Source: Bacteroidota bacterium (GTDB taxonomy: Bacteria; Bacteroidota; Bacteroidia; Cytophagales; Cyclobacteriaceae). Taken from it: a stretch of 11,439 nt of DNA. Below the pieces are notes generated by a model. It was not told the DNA's origin. It made no database searches and worked only from the letters and a program-made list of their open reading frames with translations. Where the stretch lies: assembly GCA_003242315.1 (NCBI GenBank), contig QGUY01000118.1, positions 1 through 11,439 on the forward strand, in the 5' to 3' direction. Numbering within the stretch: the stretch's first letter is position 1; every line of letters starts with the position of its first letter. Positions 7,155 to 11,439 of the stretch are shown here, piece after piece. The position numbers and the translations under genes are program-made.

Positions 7155-7771
7155 AATTGAGATATTTTTTGTTGGCGATCTTCCTGTCAACGGTCGTGAC
7201 GGTCAACGCGCAGAAATGGCCGTTCGAACTGTGGCATGAGGGCAAGATCGTTCTCGTGAGCGGCGATACGTTGAGGGGAAGGGTAAAGTATGACCTGATG
7301 CAGGACCTCGTTCAGTTTGATCGCCCCAATAGGCCTGCGGAAGTGTTCACGCCACGAAAGGTTCTTTACTTTGAGATATTTGACAAGACGGTAAACAAGT
7401 ACCGCAGCTTTTTTGCGCTGCCGTACAATGCAACCACGGGCTATCGGACATCAATTTTTTTTGAGCTGATGGAGGAAGGTAACCTGACGTTGCTGGCCCG
7501 CGAAGCGCTGGAGTATCGAACATACAATTCGCCGTATTATTTTGGCACATTCTCAAGGCAGGTTTTGGTGCATAAGTATTTTTTTCTTGAGGAAGATGGG
7601 GCAATTGTAGAATTCGAAGGCAACAGGAGTGATCTGTTGGCCCTGATGGGAAACAAGGCCGAGACGGTGGAGAAATACATGAAAGAAAACCGTCTCCGGT
7701 TTGAAGAGAAATACGATCTTGCCCAGATTGTTGCCTACTACAATTCCCTGTCCGGCAATTCGGTCAATTAG
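7151..7771 (+). CDS. Unrecognised secreted/periplasmic protein in the ribBA-surE operon
   Basis: A 206-residue protein of no family I can name. It starts with a clear signal peptide (KLR, then hydrophobic FLLAIFLSTVVTV, ending NAQ), so it is probably exported. The mature part opens with GKIVLVSGDTLRGRVKYD, then VQFDRPNRPAEVFTPRKVLYFEIFD, alternating hydrophobic and polar residues that suggest a beta-rich fold. The C-terminal third (about 160-200) is charged and helical. I see no cysteines, no lipobox and no catalytic motif. The start ATG shares ATGA with the ribBA stop and surE begins 9 bp after its stop, so it is embedded in a housekeeping operon and is very likely translated. Alternatives such as an outer-membrane-associated or cell-envelope assembly factor are only guesses. 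Confidence 0.8.
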   Translation: MKLRYFLLAIFLSTVVTVNAQKWPFELWHEGKIVLVSGDTLRGRVKYDLMQDLVQFDRPNRPAEVFTPRKVLYFEIFDKTVNKYRSFFALPYNATTGYRTSIFFELMEEGNLTLLAREALEYRTYNSPYYFGTFSRQVLVHKYFFLEEDGAIVEFEGNRSDLLALMGNKAETVEKYMKENRLRFEEKYDLAQIVAYYNSLSGNSVN

Positions 7772-7780
7772 CGAGAAGAC

Positions 7781-8569
7781 ATGAGCAAACCTTTGATCCT
7801 GGTCTCCAACGACGATGGAATAACGGCCAAGGGGATTCGAACCCTTGTTGACATTATGAAGCGCATCGGGGATGTGGTAGTGGTAGCACCTGATGGCCCG
7901 CAGTCGGGCATGGGACACGCTATCACCGTAGGAGAGACCTTGCGACTGGAAGAGACGACCATCTTCGATGGCGTACGCGCGTTTGAATGTTCGGGTACGC
8001 CGGCGGATTGCGTGAAGATTGCGCGCCATTTTGTGCTGAAGGGTGAGTCGCGTCAACCCGATATTGTCGTGAGTGGCATCAACCACGGCAGTAACACGTC
8101 CATCAGCGTGCTGTATTCAGGTACGATGTCGGCCGCCATCGAAGGGGCCATCGAAGGGACGCCGGCGATAGGATTTTCGTTGTGTGATTATTCGCACAAC
8201 GCTGATTTTTCACACGTCGAACCCTACGTTGAAAGTATAACACGGCAGGTACTGGCGAGAGGACTGCCGAAAGGCGTGGCGTTGAATGTGAACTTTCCGC
8301 CAAAGCGACACGAGAACATTAAGGGCATTCGTATCTGCCGCCAGTCGAACGCCAAGTGGGTAGAGGATTTCGATCAACGCTTTGATCCCAACGGCCGCAG
8401 GTACTTCTGGATGGCCGGCAACTTTGTGAACTTCGACAAGGGTGAAGATAACGACGAGTGGGCGATCGCTAACAACTACGTATCTGTAGTGCCTGTCCAG
8501 TTCGACCTCACCGCGCATGAGGCCATCGCGCGGTTGAATGAGGAGTGGGATATTTTAGGAGAGTCTTAG
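7781..8569 (+). CDS. surE: 5'/3'-nucleotidase SurE
   Basis: A 262-residue member of the SurE family, metal-dependent phosphatases that dephosphorylate nucleoside monophosphates in the cytoplasm and are linked to stationary-phase survival. The metal-site residues are all present: SNDDG with Asp11 and Asp12, Ser42 in PQSGMGHAIT, and Asn101 in SGINHGSN. The SGTPADCVKIA segment (71-81) and YSGTMSAAIEG (112-122) are also typical. The length and the MSKPLILVSNDDG start fit the family. A weak AGAAG lies just before the ATG. The gene follows the unrecognised secreted-protein gene by 9 bp and is the last of the plus-strand run. Its TAG stop overlaps the stop of the convergent AhpD-like gene, so the two transcripts must share their 3' ends. 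Confidence 0.96.
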   Translation: MSKPLILVSNDDGITAKGIRTLVDIMKRIGDVVVVAPDGPQSGMGHAITVGETLRLEETTIFDGVRAFECSGTPADCVKIARHFVLKGESRQPDIVVSGINHGSNTSISVLYSGTMSAAIEGAIEGTPAIGFSLCDYSHNADFSHVEPYVESITRQVLARGLPKGVALNVNFPPKRHENIKGIRICRQSNAKWVEDFDQRFDPNGRRYFWMAGNFVNFDKGEDNDEWAIANNYVSVVPVQFDLTAHEAIARLNEEWDILGES

Positions 8570-9045
8570 CTATTATTCACACTGCTTACTGCCCATTGCC
8601 CACTGAGAGAAGGTTTCATAGCTAGTGCGACACCGATCCTGTTCCACGCATTGATCGTCACGATCACCATTATTATCTGAGCCGTCTTCTCAATGCCAAA
8701 CGTTGCGATAGCCTCTTCGTACGTTTCGTCCGTCAAACCCTGCCTGTGGATCAAGGTGATCTCTTCTGTCATCTTCAGCATAAGGCGCTCCTCGTCGGAG
8801 AATATATCACCGGCTTCTCTCCATGCGCTGAGCAGGTGTAGTCGCTGCCAGGCCTCGCCTTGTTTGATGGCCTCTTCCGTATGGTAGTTTACACAGTAAG
8901 CGCAGCCGTTGATCTGCGATGCCCTTACCCTGATCAATTCCTGCGTTCTTTGGTCGATTGCTGTCTTGGCGAGGTACTGATCGAGTGCATCCATGGCCGC
9001 ATAGGCGTCGGGTTGCACTTTACCCATGTGAAATCTTTTGTCCAT
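8566..9045 (-). CDS. AhpD-like carboxymuconolactone-decarboxylase-family protein (CxxC alkylhydroperoxidase core)
   Basis: A 159-residue protein of the CMD/AhpD family. It keeps the AhpD proton-relay spacing: Glu36, Cys48, Cys51 and His55 in QELIRVRASQINGCAYCVNYH. The residue two after the first Cys is Tyr rather than His. NAWNRIGVA near 132-140 is the usual end of the domain. Such proteins reduce peroxides through the CxxC pair or carry out related redox chemistry, and the substrate here is unknown. The final 14 or so residues (SLSGQWAVSSVNNS) extend past the normal end and are encoded by a simple repeat. It is divergent from the MocR-type regulator, with repeated operator-like sites in the 174-bp gap, so that regulator probably controls it (inference). 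Confidence 0.88.
   Translation of the reverse strand: MDKRFHMGKVQPDAYAAMDALDQYLAKTAIDQRTQELIRVRASQINGCAYCVNYHTEEAIKQGEAWQRLHLLSAWREAGDIFSDEERLMLKMTEEITLIHRQGLTDETYEEAIATFGIEKTAQIIMVIVTINAWNRIGVALAMKPSLSGQWAVSSVNNS
8580..8605. repeat. Simple ACTGC-CCACTG repeat inside the end of the AhpD-like gene
   Basis: CACTGCTTACTGCCCATTGCCCACTG consists of degenerate copies of (C/T)ACTGCC. Sequence of this kind usually lies between genes. Here it encodes the C-terminal tail of the AhpD-like protein and reaches almost to the surE stop. Confidence 0.5.
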
Positions 9046-9103
9046 TGTAACTAGTGGTTTGAAGGTTTTCGCGTAAATGTATTTTGTTGGAAAAAGACTG
9101 ACC

Positions 9104-9134
9104 TAGTCCAGTTTTCTTTTATCGGGTAATCCAG
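9104..9134 (+). promoter_or_regulatory. Two-part operator candidate TAGTCCAG-N15-TAATCCAG
   Basis: Two direct half-sites with starts 23 bp apart, about two helical turns. The same arrangement occurs reversed at 10726-10756, past the end of the regulator. MocR proteins characterised so far commonly bind direct repeats through two GntR heads, which fits this layout. A third half-site at 9208-9215 ends 4 bp before the regulator ATG, where binding could repress its own gene. Confidence 0.6.
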
Positions 9135-9186
9135 ATGGGTACGGAGAATATTAGAGAATTTGTAACTTCACTGGATGGTGCCCATA

Positions 9187-9201
9187 TGTCATAATATGAC
9201 A
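9187..9201. promoter_or_regulatory. 15-bp perfect palindrome (TGTCATA-A-TATGACA)
   Basis: Seven-base arms flank a single central A. It lies 18 bp before the regulator start codon and differs in sequence from the TARTCCAG sites. It could be the operator of a second, dimeric repressor, or part of the regulator's own promoter control. Confidence 0.45.
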
Positions 9202-9207
9202 ACTTGA

Positions 9208-9215
9208 TAATCCAG
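9208..9215 (+). promoter_or_regulatory. Single TAATCCAG half-site next to the regulator start
   Basis: An exact copy of the half-site, ending 4 bp upstream of the regulator ATG and within its likely ribosome-binding zone. No second half-site lies 23 bp away, so it would be a lone or accessory site. Confidence 0.4.
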
Positions 9216-9219
9216 TTAG

Positions 9220-10686
9220 ATGAAGCTCCTGAAGGAACTGATTGTGATCGATAGCAAGAGCGAAATGCCTGTCTATCTGCAGATCGCTAACTCATTCATA
9301 CATAACATACGGGCGGGACGATTGCGGAAGGGATTGAGGCTTCCGGGGACGCGGGAGGTGGCGGCGCTGCTGAATGTCAATCGCATGACCGTGGTGGTGG
9401 CGTACTCGGAACTTGAGGCGCAGGGATGGATTGAGGTGCGACCGAGAAAGGGAACGTTTGTCAGCGAGGCGCTGCCGCTCTTGTCGCCAAAGTCGTATGC
9501 CGAAAAGTCGGGACCCTCCGCGCTGCCAGACGAACCGCGGTTCGCCTTTTATGAGCGCTATCTACCTTCGAGGGCGACGCGGTTTTTGGGTGCCGCGCCG
9601 AAGCTGGTTATCAATGATGGATTTCCCGATCCGCGGCTCGTGCCGATGGAGCAGTTGCTAAGGAACATGCGGCGATTTTCAAGGATGAAGTCGCAACAGA
9701 AGTACCTCATGTACGGCAATGCTCAGGGCACGGAGTTCCTTCGCGAAACGCTGGCCGCGTTTCTCAGCGACACCCGCGGTTTGCCCGTTACACCGTCGAA
9801 CATCCTCATCACGCATGGAGCACAGATGGGAATTTTTCTCGCTGCAAACCTGCTGATACGACCTCGTGATGTAGTAGTTGTGGGACAACCAGGATACATC
9901 TTTGTGAATCGAACCCTTGAGCAGCTGGGAGCAAAGCTTCATCACGTTCCTGTGGATGAAGAAGGGCTGGACGTTGATGTCATAGAAAGGTTATGTCGCA
10001 GAAAGAAAATCAAATTCGTGTACGTTATCTCTCATCACCACAATCCAACTACTGTCACACTTTCACCTGAACGCAGAATCCGTTTGCTGGAGCTTGCGGT
10101 GCGATACAGGTTCGCCATTCTGGAGGATGATTACGATTACGATTTTCATTATGCCAGCAAGCCGATCATGCCGATGGCGAGTCTTGACACGACAGGTAGT
10201 GTGATCTACATCGGTACGCTGACCAAGACGCTGGCACCTGCGGTTCGACTTGGTTTCATGGTGGCGCCTGCAAAATTCATCACCAGTGCTGTTCACCTGA
10301 GAAGGATCGTCGATATGCAAGGCGATAGTCTACTGGAGAATGGCATTGCCGAACTTTACCGTGATGGCACGATGAGCAGCCACATTCGAAAGACAGTGAA
10401 ATTGTACCGTGAACGACGCGATCATTTTTGCCAGCTACTTCAGTCGGAACTCAGTGATGAGGTTTCATTCAAAATCCCCGACGGCGGCATGTCCGTGTGG
10501 GTGCAATTCAAGAAAAATACTACCCGCATTGCTGAAAGGGCCTACGCCAGGGGACTGCTGCTTCGCGATGGAACGGAATTCGACACGGATAAGGTACGCT
10601 ACAACGCCATGCGGATGGGATTTGCATCGCTGAACTTCAAAGAGCAGAAGATGGCAGTGGAGATATTGAAGGAGTGCATCCTTTAG
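9220..10686 (+). CDS. MocR-type transcription regulator (GntR winged helix fused to PLP-binding aminotransferase fold)
   Basis: A 488-residue protein. Residues about 14-85 form a GntR winged helix-turn-helix: MPVYLQIANSFIHNIRAGRL, then LPGTREVAALLNVNRMTVVVAY and EVRPRKGTFV. After a linker (about 86-125), a class I aminotransferase-like domain runs from about 130 to the end. The PLP lysine is Lys336 in GTLTKTLAP. LEDDYDYDFHY (301-311) carries the Asp that contacts the pyridine nitrogen, and SHHHNPTTVTL (271-281) is the conserved segment before it. MocR proteins use PLP or a PLP-amine adduct as effector rather than catalysing transamination. Relatives include PdxR and GabR, but nothing here identifies the effector. 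It is divergent from the AhpD-like gene and upstream of a hydrolase remnant, and repeated TARTCCAG sites lie at both its ends, pointing to a local regulator. Confidence 0.93.
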   Translation: MKLLKELIVIDSKSEMPVYLQIANSFIHNIRAGRLRKGLRLPGTREVAALLNVNRMTVVVAYSELEAQGWIEVRPRKGTFVSEALPLLSPKSYAEKSGPSALPDEPRFAFYERYLPSRATRFLGAAPKLVINDGFPDPRLVPMEQLLRNMRRFSRMKSQQKYLMYGNAQGTEFLRETLAAFLSDTRGLPVTPSNILITHGAQMGIFLAANLLIRPRDVVVVGQPGYIFVNRTLEQLGAKLHHVPVDEEGLDVDVIERLCRRKKIKFVYVISHHHNPTTVTLSPERRIRLLELAVRYRFAILEDDYDYDFHYASKPIMPMASLDTTGSVIYIGTLTKTLAPAVRLGFMVAPAKFITSAVHLRRIVDMQGDSLLENGIAELYRDGTMSSHIRKTVKLYRERRDHFCQLLQSELSDEVSFKIPDGGMSVWVQFKKNTTRIAERAYARGLLLRDGTEFDTDKVRYNAMRMGFASLNFKEQKMAVEILKECIL

Positions 10687-10725
10687 TCCTCATCCTACGC
10701 ATCCTTAATCCTATCCATCCTGGTC

Positions 10726-10756
10726 CTGGATTAGCCAATACTTTCCACCTGGACTA
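10726..10756 (-). promoter_or_regulatory. Two-part operator candidate, reverse orientation
   Basis: On the minus strand this reads TAGTCCAG, 15 bases, TAATCCAG: the same half-sites, order and spacing as 9104-9134. The 15 spacer bases differ between the two copies, so the half-sites are conserved rather than the whole segment being duplicated. It lies about 90 bp upstream of the hydrolase remnant. Confidence 0.6.
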
Positions 10757-10799
10757 GTTACCTAATCCACACGCTTCCTACCTTCATTATCACATTACA

Positions 10800-10819
10800 C
10801 TTCAAGGATTTCCTTGAAG
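10800..10819. promoter_or_regulatory. Perfect 20-bp dyad (CTTCAAGGA-TT-TCCTTGAAG)
   Basis: Nine-base arms around TT. It is not followed by a T-run, so it is a poor intrinsic terminator. It lies 26 bp before the ATG of the hydrolase remnant and may be an operator or a leader hairpin. Confidence 0.4.
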
Positions 10820-10845
10820 ACTTCATCGCATAAACTCAAAATTTT

Positions 10846-11040
10846 ATGACCCACTCATCTTCTTTGATGGAATCAGATCGCATGCAGCGAAAGGCGATCG
10901 AAGTGCTCGGTACTACGATTAGTTATGTGGAAACGGGTTCTGGTGACCCGATGTGTTTTTACATGGTAATCCGACATCATCGTATTTGTGGCGTGGTTGA
11001 GATAGGGAGCGCGATACGGGAGTTTTATCTGGGTGTCTGA
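10846..11040 (+). pseudogene. Remnant of a haloalkane-dehalogenase-like alpha/beta hydrolase with a large internal deletion
   Basis: The first part reads AIEVLGTTISYVETGSGDP, the N-terminus of the haloalkane dehalogenase branch of alpha/beta hydrolases. At a run of T (10956-10960) the frame shifts. Read one frame over, 10962-10994 gives HGNPTSSYLWR, the oxyanion-hole motif of that family (HGNPTSSYLWRN in DhaA and LinB). Immediately after it, back in the first frame, 10996-11037 reads VEIGSAIREFYLGV and then stops, which resembles the family's C-terminal helix (for example DEIGAAIAAF). The nucleophile, cap domain and catalytic His are all missing, about 220-230 residues of an expected roughly 295. 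So the gene has lost its interior and also carries a one-base frameshift. No active product is expected. It lies just after the MocR-type gene and behind its putative operator. Confidence 0.75.
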
Positions 11041-11043
11041 ACC

Positions 11044-11124
11044 AGGATGTGTAGGATTAAAGGATTAAGAGGATGAGGATTGGAAGGATGAAAAGGATAG
11101 AGGGATGAACAGGAAGGGAGGAAT
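11044..11124 (+). repeat. AGGAT-rich simple-sequence tract
   Basis: A purine-rich run made of about nine degenerate copies of AGGAT(T/G)A. It resembles the reverse complement of the ATCC-rich stretch at 10688-10722 on the other side of the pseudogene. It is non-coding in appearance; the minus-strand frame across it gives only low-complexity Leu/Ile residues. Confidence 0.6.
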
Positions 11125-11147
11125 AGAATACCCCTGAATAAGTCTGA

Positions 11148-11285
11148 ATGGATACCCTTTCACAATCGCTGGAGTACTTTTTTAATTGGGTTAGGCCGTA
11201 CTGGTGGGTGACGACAGTGTTGGCAGGTGTTGGCCTTGCGCTAACGTTGCTCAGAATGTCGAGGGGAGTGCGGAGAAATGGGTAG
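11148..11285 (+). CDS. Possible 45-residue single-helix membrane protein
   Basis: A short frame starting MDTLSQSLEYFF. It has one hydrophobic segment at about residues 17-36 (PYWWVTTVLAGVGLALTLL) followed by a basic tail (RMSRGVRRNG). A helix with a positive cytoplasmic tail is what an inner-membrane microprotein would show. There is no Shine-Dalgarno close by (AAGGGAGG lies more than 25 bp upstream) and no TAnnTTTG. The stop is followed at once by the repeat array. I do not recognise it; it could equally be a chance frame or a decayed fragment. Confidence 0.35.
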   Translation: MDTLSQSLEYFFNWVRPYWWVTTVLAGVGLALTLLRMSRGVRRNG

Positions 11286-11398
11286 CCCTTCGACAAGCTC
11301 AGGGACCCCCTTCGACAAGCTCAGGGACCTCCCTTCGACAAGCTCAGGGACCCCCCTTCGACAAGCTCAGGAACCCCCCTTCGACAAGCTCAGGAACC
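11286..11398 (+). repeat. Five-copy tandem array of TTCGACAAGCTCAGG, period 22-23
   Basis: Exact 15-base cores start at 11289, 11311, 11334, 11357 and 11380. They are separated by 7-8 bases of C-rich sequence (GACCCCC, GACCTCCC and similar). The reverse strand reads CCTGAGCTTGTCGAA, a repeat core I know from intergenic DNA of many bacteria. The last two copies share AGGAAC where the first three have AGGGAC, suggesting local duplication. There are no unique spacers. Confidence 0.9.
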
Positions 11399-11439
11399 GT
11401 CCTCTTAAAAACATCTAACGCTGCCGCCAAAAAAAGAGG
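11399..11439. other. Right edge, no gene seen
   Basis: 41 bp with CCTCTT (11400-11405) and AAGAGG (11434-11439) as small inverted ends, plus an A-run next to GCCGCC. This may be the edge of a terminator or of the next gene's upstream region. It is too short to judge. Confidence 0.3.

Larger units (their letters stand above)
9046..9219. promoter_or_regulatory. Divergent promoter region of the AhpD-like gene and the MocR-type regulator
   Basis: A 174-bp gap holding three exact copies of TARTCCAG (9104-9111, 9127-9134, 9208-9215), a partial reverse copy ATCCAG (9171-9176) and a 15-bp palindrome (9187-9201). No exact TAnnTTTG is present in either direction. TACATTTA on the minus strand near 9075-9082 is the closest match for the AhpD-like gene. 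Confidence 0.6.
10687..10845. other. Intergenic region after the MocR-type gene
   Basis: 159 bp with ATCC-rich simple sequence at its left end (10688-10722), the inverted two-part operator candidate, a further TAATCCA at 10763-10769 and a 20-bp dyad at 10800-10819. No exact TAnnTTTG is present. This would have been the promoter region of the now damaged hydrolase gene. Confidence 0.6.
10692..11057. repeat. Inverted repeat arms flanking the hydrolase remnant
   Basis: 10692-10705 (ATCCTACGCATCCT) and 11044-11057 (AGGATGTGTAGGAT) are complementary at 13 of 14 positions. They sit within wider GGAT/ATCC-rich stretches on each side of the pseudogene. They may be arms of one dispersed simple-repeat family rather than ends of a mobile element; no transposase is present. 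Confidence 0.4.

Noticed and set aside
7553..8086. Minus-strand frame of 177 codons across the secreted-protein gene and surE
   Set aside because: It covers the junction of two supported plus-strand genes, has mixed composition and no motif.
10692..11057. Insertion sequence or MITE around the hydrolase remnant
   Set aside because: The arms are simple-sequence, no transposase is present and I see no target-site duplication.
11057..11296. Minus-strand frame of 79 codons at the right end
   Set aside because: Much of it is translated AGGAT-type simple sequence ending in a Leu/Ile run; the plus-strand frame at 11148 is the better, though still weak, candidate.
11286..11398. CRISPR array
   Set aside because: Repeat cores are 15 bases with 7-8 base, near-identical C-rich linkers; there are no unique spacers and no cas genes.

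Overview
The window looks like a chromosomal segment of a Bacteroidota bacterium, most likely of the Cytophagales type (inference). Four things point that way. Several genes are preceded by the lineage's -7 promoter element TAnnTTTG (2087-2094 and 2469-2476 on the minus strand, 3932-3939 on the plus strand). The DnaG primase lacks its zinc ligands, and Mrp lacks the C-terminal CxxC. There is a secreted M43 metalloprotease with adhesion-like repeats, and the gaps contain simple repeats. Base composition and reading frames are ordinary, and nearly all the DNA is coding apart from four repeat-rich gaps.

Layout. Positions 1-3590 are read on the minus strand: mrp (Fe-S carrier ATPase), then a NifU C-terminal-domain scaffold protein, then the 5' part of a large secreted M43 protease that runs off the left edge. 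A 369-bp gap of nested inverted and tandem repeats (3591-3959) separates this block from a plus-strand housekeeping run: dnaG, ribBA, an unrecognised secreted protein that overlaps ribBA by ATGA, and surE. The AhpD-like gene (minus) converges on surE with a 4-bp overlap, and its last codons come from a simple repeat.

The right third is an accessory module. A MocR-type (GntR plus aminotransferase fold) regulator is divergent from the AhpD-like gene. It is followed by the remains of a haloalkane-dehalogenase-like alpha/beta hydrolase that has lost nearly all its interior. The most interesting signal is a two-part site, TAGTCCAG-N15-TAATCCAG. It occurs once in the divergent promoter region and again, with the same 23-bp spacing but in opposite orientation, just after the regulator and ahead of the hydrolase remnant. 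I infer that these are operators of the MocR protein and that the AhpD-like enzyme and the hydrolase once formed its regulon, with a PLP-linked effector. The window ends with a possible 45-residue one-helix membrane protein and five 22-23 bp repeats built on TTCGACAAGCTCAGG.

I saw no rRNA, tRNA, CRISPR array, transposase or phage gene.
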